Below, piece by piece: positions 1-11,867 of a DNA stretch of 64,000 nucleotides. Below the pieces are notes generated by a model that was given only the letters and a program-made list of their open reading frames with translations, ran no database searches and was not told the origin of the DNA. How positions within the stretch are numbered: the stretch's first letter is position 1; each line of letters opens with the position of its first letter. The DNA comes from Rhipidocladum racemiflorum (Eukaryota; Streptophyta; Magnoliopsida; Poales; Poaceae). The DNA lies in NCBI GenBank assembly GCA_036346355.1, contig CM070569.1:46974276-47038275 (forward strand), read 5' to 3'. The position numbers were made by a program, and so were the translations under genes.

Positions 1-783
1 CGTCGATTTGGCGGCGGTAGAGCCGTAGAGGTGAGATCGAGCTAGGCGACAAATCATCAATTAATTTATTTTATTATTTAGGTTTACTATGTTCAGCACC
101 TGATTAGCAAATTGATTAGGTGTTCCACTCATTATAAAAGGTCTGCATTCGTGAGTTTGAGAATAACAAAAAAACAAAAAAAAAACAATGGAAAAAAAGG
201 AAAGAAAAAGAAAAGACATTAAGTTGTGACGACTTTAAAAACATCTCTAAATGTGATATTGTATTCTCCCCCATATTCATGTGCGTGTGCTTATGATACA
301 TAGCCAAAATCAACAATTGGTACAAGAGGGATGGTCTAATCTTGGTGTTGCGCTTGTCCCAGGAGAGGCCACCATTATTACGCGTCGAGGCATGTTATCG
401 TCATTGAGCAATGTGGTATGGGATAGATCTAGGCCAGCATGCATCAAGACGCTTATATTTGAGGCTAGAAAGCCGAGAAGATGCTTGAGGTGGAGTGCAT
501 ATTCCTAACAATTGATTTTGCATGGGCCGTTCCCAGGGTTATCGTCAGAGGACGTGGTGGCTGCGGAGGTGGCAATTAGCCAGATTAATGGAGCAGTGCG
601 ATCTCATCGCATGCACATGTGGAATACAATCCAACCGTTCATGATGGCCAGCCGAACATGCATGATGCAACATGTACACTTATGGGTGCAGCTGCATCAG
701 GTAGGGCCATAAGGAGGAAACAATCTGGTCGTAAAAGGAGGGCATGATGTGCAAGATGTGATCTCAATGCACTCACGGAATTC
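1..783. other. Left-edge intergenic DNA, no gene recognised
   Basis: Short open frames occur on the plus strand around 281-712, but none shows a recognisable domain, a convincing splice pattern or compositional support. The stretch may hold a decayed transposon remnant. I see nothing that can be named. Confidence 0.4.
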
Positions 784-839
784 TTAGAGCCTATTTGTTT
801 TTGCTTTTTTGTCAAGGCCCCAATTTCAAAAATTCTGGG

Positions 840-1020
840 AAATCCGGAGTATCCGGATTAAACCTCCGGAATGTTCGAATTAAATGTCCGGAGTATCCGG
901 ATTAGCTCACCCGAACACCTCAACCCGGAGTATCCGGACTAATTGTCCGGAGTGTCCGGGTTAATTCTACCGAAGGCCCCAACCCGGAGTCTCTAGGTTA
1001 AACATCCGGAGAGTCCGGAC
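840..1020. repeat. TCCGGA-motif array in the solo LTR
   Basis: Clustered units of the form TCCGGAGTATCCGGA, separated by 10-25 bp spacers, lie immediately upstream of the TATAAAA box at 1036. A second smaller cluster is at 1655-1735. The same motif type recurs in the Sirevirus element further along the window. Confidence 0.8.
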
Positions 1021-1035
1021 ATTGCGGGGGTTGAG

Positions 1036-1042
1036 TATAAAA
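1036..1042 (+). promoter_or_regulatory. TATA box of the solo LTR
   Basis: TATAAAA sits in GAGTATAAAAGTCCC, directly after the TCCGGA array and before a C-rich, CT-rich stretch that resembles an LTR transcription start region. Function is inferred from position. Confidence 0.5.
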
Positions 1043-4000
1043 GTCCCATTTCTTGGCTCCTCACTCACTTCACCTCACCCTTATTGCTCTCCACTCCCTT
1101 GTGCATGCTCTCCTCCACCTCGAGCTCGTCTCCGGCGACTCCCCACCGGCCGGCGTCCTCCTGTGCTCCTCCCCGGTGACTTCCTCACCCCGGCGTCCTC
1201 AAGCTCCCTTCCAAGCCGGCGTCTCCCTTCCCCTAGCCGGCCATCCCTCCTTCTCTTTCATCCTCCTTGAAGGTGAAACCTCCTCTTGGAGCTTGATTCG
1301 TGGGTTCTTGGGTTCTGGGGCGTCCATGGGGGGTGGATTTGGGGTTTGGCTTGTAGATTGGGGGTTGGGGTTAAAACTTTGGGGGTGTTAGGGTTTTGGT
1401 GGGTGGTTAGTTTTGGGGTGGTTTTGGCAATGTAGGGTGTAGGGTGAGAGATTGGGGGTAGATGATGCCATTCTAAGCGTCGGATTTAGTTTTGGCCATG
1501 GGCTACCCGAATGCGCCTCGTTTCGATGTGGTTTGAGCTAGCTCGGTGCTTCTCCGGCTTAGCCATGTGTAAGAAAGTGGTAGATCAGGTTCTTGCGGTG
1601 TCGTAGAACTTGGCGGCACCTTGATCCCTCGTATCGTTTGGGCGGGTTGCGCGGCGTCCGGAGTGTCCGGACAAATCGCCCAGAGTGTCCGGCTTATCCG
1701 GACTATCCGGATTAAATATCCGGACTGTCCGGGGTTGCCTGGTCTGTTTCGGTGGGGAATGCATTGTTTTTCGTTTCTTTTGCATTGCATGCATCTTATT
1801 CATGCATGATATTCGTGTAGAGAACGATACTGCGGTGACTGACGTGGCCGTGGTCGAGGGGATTGCTGAAGAGCAAGTCGCCGTCGATACTCAAGCAGAA
1901 GCACAAGGCAAGCACCTAAGCATATTCAACCTATTGTAATTGTATTTTTGTGAATAAATTGCTTATTTGATGATTAAGTCATGCATTAGGAGTTGAAGTG
2001 TGGAATTGGTACTAGATCCCAATTGTTGCATATACACCCTTGCTAATTGTCGAACACTTCCTTTGGAGCTAGATTATGGGTAAATAAATTATGTCCATGC
2101 TTAGTTTGCTTAGAGGTCGGATATGGGCCAAGCGGTGGATGGTTCCATCGCTTGAGGTCATTACACTTCACAGTATGGGGTTACAGTGTTTGTGATTATA
2201 AAGAGAAATGGAAAAATGAAATGAGACCGGGCGAGAAAGTTGGGGCACTTGGGTGTCGAGACTCAAGTGTGGTAGTCTCGCCTGTGTCAGTTGAGGATCG
2301 ATCCGTTGTTTGCCATGTTGATCGAGCACATTTTGTCAGTCGCATGCCGGAATGGGACGGTAAAGCTATTCTTTCATCACATGCCATTCGATGGGGCATG
2401 CCCTCATGCGGTTGGGCGTGGTTGAGGGTGAGGCTTAGGCCGACTCTCGAGGGCCAATCTGGGATTGTGCCGCTTGAGGGGGTGCTAGGTGCTCGGACCG
2501 CATGAAGATGTCCCAACGAGTGTGTATGGATGGGAGGAGGGTTGACATGAGGTTCTTTGTGGCACATGTCGTGCGATTGATGATCCCCTGCAGGGTGAAT
2601 AAGTGATTCGAATTGCCGCGCTCTCGGATATGAGCACGCTCGCGTCATCCGACATTTCAACGTAGTAATAACTTGAACTTAATGATAGTTGGTTGGATGA
2701 TGGTACTTGTTTATGAGGTTGCTTGCTTTACTTTAATGCTAGCGTTTCAGATTCCACTCTAGTAATAGGTGCTGTCCACAAGTGCTACAAAAATTTGTAA
2801 ATGGAGTAGTGGAATGTAATTAAACAACAAAGTTAAGCTTTTCCGCACTCTTTACCTTAAAGCTTGTTTCCTTGCTACATCCGAATGCATGTTCTTTCGA
2901 GTCGGTCATATATGGACCACGGGTAAGTCTTGCGAGTACCCTCTGTACTCATGCTTCTGCTTTATGGTTTTCAGGTGAGGATCCGGACGGATGTGAGTTC
3001 TGTCCGTACTGCCTCTCGATGACCGGGCGGGGCACCGAGTAGAGGCTATCGGCGGTGTTGCTTGCGCCCGGGAGTGTTCAGGGGCAGAAAACTTCCGGAG
3101 AAGTTGTACTTTTGTTTTACTTTAGTGGTAGAGAGTTCACTTTTGCTAGTTTAGTAGAGTGTGTCAGATTTTGTTGTACAGCTGGTTTAAACTATGTTGT
3201 GTCTACACTGGAACCGTTGGCTACTTTTATGTAAATCTTTAGGGTACTTTTGTGCTCTCGTTTAGCTCGTTCGTTGTCTCTGTGTTTGGTGGTTGTCGGG
3301 TTGTTGTTTGGTGGTGTTCGTGTTCTTTCGCCGAGTTTTGTCTTCGTGCCGGGGTTTGGTTGTTTTGTTGTGCTTCCGCGTCGCATACTTTGGTTGTAGG
3401 GTTTCGAGTTCGTTGCCCCCTTTATGCAAATTGAGTTGATACGGCATAAACCGATATGCGGTGATCATGGGCGAGATTTGGTCGCATACCGGGGGAATAC
3501 CAGGATTGTTGTCGAGTTATTCGAAGGGTTCCAATGTTGCCTCAATTGGGCTTGGGTGCTAACACTGCGAGCGCTTTCGGCGATCTGTTGTTAGCCTCCA
3601 AATCCGATTAGGACAGCTAAACCTTCAAATAACCCGAGGACGGTCTGGGCGGCTCCTCTTCACTTTTGATTCTAGATTTTGGTCCCAAAAGCTGAATAAA
3701 AAACAAACATCTCGGTTTTAAGAATCGATTCTTACAATCCAGCCAACCCATATACATTAGAATTCATAGGCCCTGTTTGGCACAGCTCCCACTCCAGTTT
3801 TTTAGCTCCAAATCTCAGATTTCTCGGGAGTGGATTCTTAAGAACTGAGTCGTTTATGGAAGTGTTTGGCTAGGAGGTTGACTCGATTCTTGAATATGAG
3901 GATCGTGTGTAAATTGTCAACAATACCCTTGGTTTTCTCTACATACATTTTCCGCTTTTCATTCATTTTTGCAATACTAGCATTTCATTTTCAGACTACT

Positions 4001-4494
4001 AGCATTTCCTTTTCGCGACTACTAGGCGCTGAGAAATTTCCGCTGGTGTTTCTTTGCACAACTAGCATTCTTTTTGCACTCATTACAATTTTCGTGATTC
4101 TCGGTGCTTCCGATCCAAAATATGATCTAATCATTCTTCCCGTAAGTTGTTTTGCATTTAACATTTTATACGCATAATCATAAATGCACGCCTAACATGT
4201 CATGATCAACCCAATTTCTTGGTAATGATGTTGACTCGCAAACCAAATTGAGATACAATATGTTTGGAAGAAGAATTAAGCTTATTGTCAGATCAATATT
4301 TTTTAGCTACATGAAGTTGGAATGCACTAGTCATAATCTAATGCTTGTGGTTCATATATAAATTGCAATATACAAGATCGAGCATTTCTTAATTGCAATA
4401 AAATATCACCAAGCTAGAGAAATTTCGCTGCCATTTCATCATTCTAAAGGTATCCATAGACCGCTCATTAGAATATTGTGTCCCTACCCATTAA

Positions 4495-5600
4495 GCTCCT
4501 GAGAAATAGCATACTTGTGGTATCTCGACGGGATGGTAGGCACATAATTAGGATCTCGATCACACCTATGAAAATGCAAATCATCGGGCATGCTCAATGC
4601 ATGAAGTTGTGGATTGCCATAGTAGCCGCGATAATCATCTTTTGTTTAGGTAGGATAATTTGGCATTTTGAACAATATTGGCCATCTCATCTTCCATACT
4701 AAAAGCTCGCCTCCACTACATTACGCATGATGAGTGTACTGATTGAACCCTCTCCTTAGGAGTAGTAGGTTCCATGCCTCTATGGAACTCGTGAATATGA
4801 TACCTTTCACCCTTGAACGGGGCTAGGTACCTGTGCCTGCTAGGGATATCCTGATCAACAACATAATACTTGCCTCAAAAATTCAAAGTAAAATAAAATT
4901 AATGATAATATATATTAATCATTTTATAAGTGGAAACAATTTGTTAGTGGTACCTTTGTGGAGGATGAGGGAAGACATCTCTATCCACTCTCAATGCATG
5001 GTACAACACACTAGTGTCATGCATAGCACCCGGCTGACTCAGATACATATGTGAAACACATATCAAAGTCACAAACTCGCAAGCACATTCTGAGTTGGAG
5101 TTCCCCGACCTTCCCGACATACCTTACTTGTTCATCAAGTGAAAGAGACACGCTAATGTGAGTCCCATCAAGAGCACCAATGCAATCCTTGAAGTGTGGA
5201 TAAGCCTTCTTCGATCATCTCTAATCTTCTTATGGACTCATTTAAAAGTTAGGATCTTTGGTTTTACAAAATCTTTCGCCATTTTAACCACACAATTTAG
5301 AACCTCCGCAACTTCCTACTAATGGTTTCACCTCGAGTGCTTAAAAACGATTTTGTGATTTTCTATTCGAATCACATCCACCACATGTCCATAGGAATAT
5401 TGCAAGTGCCTCATAAGAACTAACATGTGCGTATGACTTCAACTCATAATTAGCAACTAACAATTGATGAAGGTCCATAAAGATAGTCTCATTCATACGT
5501 GAGCATCCTATGACATTCTCCCTGAGTGTTTAGTGTCTCTTTCAACCATCCCATCCCAATCGACTAGTGATGTCCTTGGATCGCCTTTATGTACATACGT
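4495..5600 (-). pseudogene. Harbinger-type nuclease (DDE_Tnp_4-like), broken
   Basis: Conceptual minus-strand reading near 5215-5150 gives FKDCIGALDGTHISVS, the classic C-I-G-A-x-D-G-T-H signature holding the first catalytic Asp of HARBI1-like nucleases. Near 5040-4960 it gives DRDVFPHPP-like residues, and near 4855-4740 GYPSRHRYLAPF followed by a YHIHEFHRG stretch. Near 4640-4580 MIIAATMAIHNF matches the usual ALHNF-type C-terminal block. The blocks are in the right order but in different frames with stops between them, so this is a pseudogene. In the intact family the enzyme cleaves the element ends together with the Myb-like partner. The start is not identifiable. Confidence 0.65.
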
Positions 5601-5746
5601 GTCACAATATATTTCTGCAATTGTCGCTACCGCTTAGACAAAGAACCATCATCTTTTACGACGTCAGTATCTTCTCATCTTCATCGTAATAATCACTATC
5701 ACTTTCCGATGACATCTGTAAGTATAGCACTTCTATGATAAGAATT

Positions 5747-5972
5747 GATAATATGGACAACAATCAATAATATTAACAACAATCGATAATATGGACAACA
5801 ATCAATAATATGAACAATAATCAATAATATGCAATAAAGTAAGGTTCATATCTCTATTTGATAATATGGACAACAATCAATAATATTAACAACAATCGAT
5901 AATATATACAACAATCAATAATATGAACAATAATCAATAATATGCACAAAAGTAAGGTTCATATCTCTATTT
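5747..5972. repeat. Tandem duplication, 2 x 113 bp, AT-rich
   Basis: Two copies (5747-5859 and 5860-5972) begin GATAATATGGACAACAATC and end TTCATATCTCTATTT. Each is internally made of ACAATCAATAATAT-like sub-repeats. The array lies between the nuclease and ORF1 remnants of the PIF element. Confidence 0.85.
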
Positions 5973-6059
5973 GATAATAATTAATATTATTCAACATGAC
6001 AACACATCAAACCGAAATTAGTACAAAAAATCAAATACAAAAAGTTCATAAAGCACAAT

Positions 6060-7060
6060 TAAACAACTAATGCCCATACTTGGCATTGTACTTCCTCTTA
6101 AGCCACTCATATCTAATCTCCAGGGTGGGCATGGTAATGAACATCTCCCTTTGATCCTTTTTCACAAACATGTTCGCTGGCTAGTGAAATGCTCATTACT
6201 ACCATAGGTTGCCCCAGATTCATTACTAGGTTCATGACATCTTTAATGTAACAAGTATCATCATTTTCGCCAAAGATGATGCCATATCGCCTAACCTTGT
6301 GATTTGCTCTTGCATGACTAATGCCGGCCCCTATTTTGGCTCCTTTTGCCTTTGTCAACAACAACATTAGGACCTCTTGTTGTTTCCAGAGTAACCACCT
6401 CAACATCCTCCTCCAAATCTATAGTATCATCCTCCAAGTTGATAGAGCGGGCTTGCTTCTATTGGAGTTGTTGGCATGTTGCCCACCGCAGAGACCAATG
6501 ATCCCCACTGCTATTGGTGATGTCAAGAAACATCCTAATAAGCAAATCTTCATTTTGAATACCTCGCTTCTTGAACTTCATGCAACCTCGAATATCTCGC
6601 AGAATATTACAAAAGAGCATTTAGTGTCATTGTGACCATATAAAAATGTTAATTGAACAAGAAAGAAAAATATTACAACACTTACTTCTTTTGCTTTCTT
6701 CCACCAATCGTCATTCATCTTGATAGTCTTTTTTCACCTCATCCTAACCACAACCTGCTCTCCTCCTCCTCAATTTATTCCAAATGGTAAATTCATTCTT
6801 AGCTTGTCCCATTTATTCTTAAATTGCAACTTTTTGTAATCAAGACCTGCTTCTTTCTTGGAACCTCTTTGCAACCTCACTAAAGCCTACACCTGCTCAA
6901 GTGGGTGTTTGGCCGATTCCCCTCTCAACTTGTTCAAAGAAACAACTCACAAACTATCCGTGTGTGTTCATCACTCCACTCGGCAGCCCATCCGGGTATT
7001 GTATTACAAAGTCTATCTCAGATAACAATGTCCAAAATCAAGAAAGAATGCCACCGAATT
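6060..7060 (-). pseudogene. PIF/Harbinger ORF1 (Myb/SANT-like DNA-binding protein), broken
   Basis: Reverse-strand translation near 6860-6785 gives LDYKKLQFKNKWDKLRM, which resembles the LQFKNKWDKLK block of plant Myb/SANT-like proteins encoded by PIF elements. A further block near 6735-6690 reads MNDDWWKKAKE. Around 6406-6113 an open frame of 97 codons survives. The blocks are not in one frame. In active elements this protein helps the nuclease recognise the termini. Assignment rests on short motifs and on the position beside the nuclease remnant. Confidence 0.5.
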
Positions 7061-9094
7061 TAGACTCTCTAATATCTTGATATCAACATATCTAAGATGC
7101 TATGTTGAGTCTTCATCCGCTGAAGGTCTATCACAGAGAGAAAAACTATACACTAAGCAAATAACCCCATATTTCAATTGTACACAAAAAGTTTAGATGT
7201 TTGGAAGCAAATAAATCACCAAGGAACGGATTCTCGTGTTATTGTGGATGTCACTATACTTTTGAAAATATGCACATCCTTTTTAGAAGTTCTTTATGCA
7301 AAAATGACTAACCATCAACTATCAACCAACAAAATTTCTAGCTCTCCTCTATTAAAGCGTAAGAGGCGCTCCCTCCGGCCTCGCTTCAAAAACAACATTA
7401 ACCATCAACTATCAACCATCAAAATTTCTAACATCTCAAAGATTCTAACATCCCATCAAGCTCATGACAAATGTCTCAAAGATTCTAACATCTCAAGATT
7501 ACAAATTTCTACATTAAAACATTAACCATCCTTTAATGAAGCAAATGACAGATGTCTCAACATTTCTAACATCTCAAAATTTCTAACATCAACATCAACA
7601 TCAACATCTCAACAGATCATCCGCAGATACTTTGTTTTATCGTTGAAACCTCTCAAAATTTCTAACATCAACATCAACATCAACCTCAAGCTCCTAGAAA
7701 AGAACATCATCAACCATCACAACGGACATCATCAACCATCACAACAGATCGCCACAGGGCTCCATAATCATCAACCATCACAACAGACATCATCCAAAAA
7801 TACATCAATGCGCAGGTGGATATTGCTTAACCATCACAACAATGAGGAATATTGCTCAATGATCACAATTAAGCAACACAACAAGAAAGCACCAAATCCG
7901 CGGCACACATCAAAACACGAGAGAGGAGGTGCCTACTCCGCAGAAGATGGTGAGCACTGGGCGGCTGAGCAGGTCGATCACGCCAAGCGACGAAGTGAGC
8001 AGGTGGTCTGACGCTTGGTGGAAACGAGGCGGAGCCGCCGCCTAGGGTTGGGGAGGAGTTGAGCCGCCGCCGCTAGGCTTGGCGAGAGGAGCGAGCAAGG
8101 CCGAGGAGGAGCCTGAGCCGCCGCTGCCTAGGTTGGGGGAAGATCAAGCAGGCCACGGGAGGAGGCTGAGACGCCGCCGCTAGAGGGTTAGGGGAGGAGG
8201 AGCCGCAGGTCTCCGGGAGAGAGGCGAAACGAGAACTACCGGGCGATCTGGTTTGCCGGGCGCTACTGGGGGTATACCCCCGATGGCAATGCGGGGTAAT
8301 TTCTACCCAACTCCGAGGGTAGTTTCAATTTTTTTATCCCGCTCCATGAGAGTTGGGGAAAGGTCGCTCCAAAAAATTGCATTACAAACCACCTCCGCAT
8401 CCTCCCACTCCCACTAAAAAAATTGTGGAGTTAGAGTGTTTGGCACAGCTCCACCCAACTCCTATTAGAATTCGAAAGTGGGAGCTGTGCCAAACAGGCC
8501 CATAATTCACTTCATATGTGCTTTTAGATTTCAGCTTTTGGAAAATCATCTTCTCTACAACCATATTCTAAAATCAGCTTTAGAGAATCCAAAGTAAAAA
8601 CAAACGTACCCTTAAGCTTTTAGGGTCCTCCTATGGACTTAACACAAATTTGGACAAAAGTGAGATTTACTCAACCTGTTGCAATGATCTTGATCTCCAT
8701 GAGCTCCTTCAATCCCTCCAAGCACACCAAAAGTTATTTCCTTGTTGCTATCTGGGTCTACCTCTTAGCCTAAGGAGATCGAGGAAAATTAAAATCCAAC
8801 CTCTAATTGACAAAATTGGGAGTAAAAATTCCGGGTTGGAAAGGGAGATTGGTATCCTGAGCAGGTAGATTAACACTAGTCAACTTGGTCTTTACTTCGT
8901 AAACTATATATATCATCTATTGGCTTTCAATCTAGACACAAGTGGACTCTAAAGAAGATAGATAATGAAAGATCATGTGGAGGTTTATCCATGTTTGTGA
9001 TGAATATTTGATCATGTTTGAGTAAAATGTGCTCAGGTTTGAGTTTGATTTGAATTGAATTTCAAATTGAAGCAATTTGAGTTGTGTTAGGCTC

Positions 9095-9400
9095 AAGCGG
9101 CACTATCGGCTTTGGGGGCGGTAGCACCAACATGTGGCACTACCAGTCCCAGGCGGCGGTAGTGCTGGCATGCAGTTGTACCGGGTTTTTCCTCTGAGGG
9201 TGAGCTAAGCGGCACTATCGGCCTTTAGAACGGTAGTACCGGGGTAGCGGTACTGCCTACCCATAGATGGCGGTAGTTATTTTTCAGAGTGAACTTCGCA
9301 TAGGTTTGAGCGCAACCGGCACTATCGGCTCTGGGGCCTAGTAGTGCCAGCCGAGTGGTACTACTGGCCCTATATGGGCGGTAGTGCCGACTTTAACTGT
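9095..9400. repeat. Array of GGCACTA...TAGTGCC inverted-arm motifs
   Basis: At least six units alternate GGCACTATCGGC-type arms with GGCGGTAGTGCC-type arms, spaced about 10-20 bp, so adjacent arms could pair as hairpins. The array lies about 460 bp upstream of a TATAAATA box near 9859, similar in layout to the TCCGGA arrays elsewhere. Confidence 0.7.
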
Positions 9401-9858
9401 GAAGTTGAGATTTGATTTTTGAATTTGTGTGAAATTTATTGCATATCATTTTGAATAATGTTATGTAATGTGTTTCCTTGTTTTTTATGGTTGCAGGATG
9501 ACGGTGCTAGGTCATGGTGAGGCGGAGGATGGCTGGGACTAAGTGAGGTGCGCTGAGGTCCAGATGGTCGGAGATCGCTGGAGGATGATCGGAGACTGAG
9601 TCGCTACGAGTCGAGAAAACAAGGGAATGGCTGAGATGCTTGCTTGGAGCTGCTCGGATCAAGGAGAGCTGTTGGATTACGATTTAAAGGATAGAGTAGC
9701 GGTCAAGTTTGGTAGCTTTGAGAAGAGTGCAAAACTTGTTATGTTAGTGGGTTTCAGGTTAGCCCATGTATGAGTAGTTGAGTCAATCCTAACCCTTAAT
9801 GGGGTTATTTATGGATAAAAGAACTCATCCAAGAGTGTATGATGATTCATGAAAGCTA

Positions 9859-9866
9859 TAAATAGA
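9859..9866 (+). promoter_or_regulatory. TATA box of an LTR-like stretch
   Basis: CTATAAATAGAGGGGGAG is a strong TATA context. A CCATGAAATAAAAATTT poly(A)-like context follows about 95 bp later. The distance fits an LTR R region; it is not tied to any coding frame. Confidence 0.45.
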
Positions 9867-11237
9867 GGGGGAGAGAGGTGTCTCTCCTCTTGAAAGTTTT
9901 GGTACTCCATTGAGTTTTGTCCACTTTGTTATGAGGTTTTGTAAACCTTCTATCCATGAAATAAAAATTTTATTTCCTTACTTCTGAATTTAAATTTTGC
10001 ATCTACATTATGTCCTAAATTCGACAATTTAAATTATGTATTTACTTCCCTCAATTTAATTTCTCACAATTTATATTTCCACAAGTTGGATTTGTTTCCC
10101 CTCTTTCTATTTGCTTCTGCTTCTTGTTGCCGAGGATGTATGATTGATGGATGAATCTTCTATATATCATATCCCAATCATCTAGGCAATCTACAACTTT
10201 CTCTTCTAAGTTTGTGTAAAAAAACTGATCTTTTTGCTTGAGAGAGAAGGATTTTCGGTAGATCGTGTTCTTGAGTTTTTAAGGGCTGAATCTTTGGTGT
10301 TGTACTTTGCTGTGATATGTGAAAAACCACCTAGGATCATTAAGAACCCACGAGCAAGCTTAGGGTTAAGTTTTTATTTTTTAACCCATTCTTGTGCACT
10401 TTTCCTTCAATTGGAAAAATGTCGAAACTTTGACATTAATCATTGTGATTGAAGGTTGGAACTTAGACCGTTATAAAGACTAAGATTGTGGGGGTACTAT
10501 TCATCCTAAGAAGATCGGGCTGAATCATGTAGTACCACCCTTGTTAAAAAATTCTGGAACCGTGCTTTCTCTATTTTGATTTGATGAAGTGAGGTTCTTA
10601 GTTGGTTCTTTAAGGGAAAATTTTGTTTATGATCATTCATCCTTTTTATCACCATTTTCGATCATTCATCTAAATTAAGAATAGTTTTTCTTTTTTAGAG
10701 GGGATGAGCATGCATCAGGCGGAGTTTGTCGACCTAAACTTGTCGATGGAACAAAATATGTTACCAAATTTGGCAGAGCACTCATATAGTCATATTACGT
10801 TGGCTTTGGGATGAATGAGCCGAGCCGCCTTAGCCATGGATAGGGGGTGCATTGCCGTGTGATCATGTAAATAGATTGGCATGTAATGAATATGTTGAAT
10901 TAGAAAATTTTTACGGTGTATTATACTGGTAGTATATAATATGTAGTAGAAATCCTATCTAACCGCTGATTTGTTAAGGGTGTTTCTATTACTCTACTGC
11001 CATATGAAGTATAAGCAAACTTTAGTTAATCTGATCCATTGGATTGAAAAGAATGAACAGTTCGTATTCAATTTAGTGTACTATAAAAGAGCTCAATAAA
11101 GAATACAACGATCCGCGCGACATGAGTTTACTGCTGACTGCTGGATCAGAGGATTAAGGGCATCTCCACCTCTTGAATGCTTTTGTTTTTTCTCTCTTCT
11201 CTTGAATGAAAGGTAGAGTTCGTGCCAATCTTTTTTT

Positions 11238-11382
11238 TTGTTTGGATTCATTGAATTATGGACTAAATTACAAGATTTCTCTCTGCATCTTGGAGTGCAT
11301 GACGGTATAATCCGGAAATGGACCACGGATGGAAGCTACACCTCAAAATTAGGGTACAATGTTCAATTATCAGGTTCCTTTC
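11238..11382 (+). pseudogene. LINE reverse transcriptase C-terminal fragment, left part
   Basis: The plus frame reads FSLHLGVHDGIIRKWTTDGS then YTSKLGYNVQLSG. This resembles the W-x-x-x-x-x-G-x-Y-S-x-K-x-x-Y block just before the zf-RVT domain of plant LINE polyproteins. The frame is cut by the MULE at 11383 and resumes at about 12509. The fragment is short and decayed, with no 5' portion nearby. Confidence 0.5.
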
Positions 11383-11719
11383 GAAGCATTTACTGTACCA
11401 GCTCCTTTGTTTTTTATAAAACTAGCATCCATGTAAAATAATTTACAAAAATAGCCTCTGCCTACATGGTACCTAAGCGCAAAACCAAGCTCCCACGGTA
11501 CCTGAGCACGGAAGCAAGTCCCGCGCTCACCCAGTCACACCCAATATTTCAAATTTCGTTTTTGGATCCCATCTCCGAGGGGACTGAAATATAAAATTTT
11601 GGACAAAATTCAAAAAGAAAATTTCAAATGCGGTAAATTTGAAAACGAGAAAAATGGAATTTTGGTGATTTTCAACCTCCTCTCAAATGGTCTCAGAGGA
11701 TAAAAAAAATTATGTGAAC

Positions 11720-11786
11720 ACATCGGGTGTCTAACTCAGTCGGTAGAACCTTCGCGTCCTTGGTTCGAATCCCATGGTGGGCGCTT
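11720..11786 (+). other. tRNA-like segment with A-box and B-box, inside the MULE
   Basis: GTCTAACTCAGTCGGTAGAA resembles a tRNA D-arm/A box, and GGTTCGAATCC (11762-11772) is an exact pol III B box. It is followed by CATGGTGGGCG, like the 3' half of tRNA-Lys. The anticodon arm is missing (only about 20 nt between the boxes), so this is not a functional tRNA but a tRNA-derived relic or SINE-like head. Confidence 0.55.
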
Positions 11787-11867
11787 GTACCATTAATTTT
11801 TGGTAGTTTTGCTAGCTACTGAACTCAGTTGCAAGCTTCAAAAAATATGGCACCGAACCATCTTTCC

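Larger units (their letters stand above)
810..3662 (+). mobile_element. Solo LTR, probably gypsy (Tekay/Del-like), about 2.85 kb
   Basis: The unit begins TGTCAAGGCCCC and ends CCTCTTCA, giving TG...CA ends. It is followed by CTTTT (3663-3667) and preceded by C plus a T run (804-809), consistent with a 5-bp CTTTT duplication if one T was gained. A TATAAAA box lies at 1036-1042, and the stretch near 2925-2955 has the GCGAGTACCCTCTGTACTC motif often seen in grass gypsy LTRs. No internal gag-pol and no second LTR are present, so a solo LTR is the simplest reading. The 152-codon frame at 2047-2505 has no recognised domain and is not called as a gene. TCCGGA-type repeats lie at 840-1020 and 1655-1735. 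The lineage is an inference. Confidence 0.6.
3769..8501 (-). mobile_element. Decayed autonomous PIF/Harbinger DNA transposon
   Basis: The ends are near-perfect inverted repeats: GGCCCTGTTTGGCACAGCTC at 3769, and GAGCTGTGCCAAACAGGCCC at 8482-8501. ATA stands on both sides (3766-3768 and 8502-8504), in line with the 3-bp TSD of the superfamily, although TWA is usual. Inside, the minus strand carries a broken DDE nuclease (about 4495-5600) and a Myb/trihelix-like ORF1 (about 6060-7060), the standard two-gene content. Both reading frames are interrupted, so the copy cannot be autonomous now. Low-complexity stretches occupy 5747-5972 and 7280-7800. The GC-rich stretch 8010-8260 may be the former 5' leader of ORF1. 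Confidence 0.75.
787..8611. mobile_element. Small TTA-flanked MITE, interrupted by two later insertions
   Basis: The left end (GAGCCTATTTGTTTTTGC at 787) and the reverse complement of the right end (GGGTACGTTTGTTTTTACT, ending at 8611) form imperfect terminal inverted repeats. TTA flanks both sides (784-786 and 8612-8614), as expected for a PIF/Tourist-like MITE. Removing the two inner insertions (810-3662 and 3769-8501) leaves about 240 bp, a normal MITE size. The family is inferred from TIR and TSD only. Confidence 0.6.
8615..11237. other. Intergenic, LTR-like DNA without a gene
   Basis: No coding signal is recognised. 9095-9400 holds an inverted-arm motif array. 9860-9970 has CTATAAATAGAGGG followed by a transcript-end-like ATGAAATAAAAATTT, the layout of an LTR. 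I could not find both ends or a TSD, so the extent (perhaps about 8.95-10.55 kb) is unsure. 10.55-11.24 kb is AT-rich and shows nothing nameable. Confidence 0.4.

Noticed and set aside
840..1020. CRISPR array
   Set aside because: Units are short palindromes with irregular spacers inside a plant LTR; no leader, no cas genes and not a prokaryote.
2047..2660. Overlapping 152- and 154-codon frames inside the solo LTR
   Set aside because: Located wholly within an LTR, opposed to each other, with no recognised domain.
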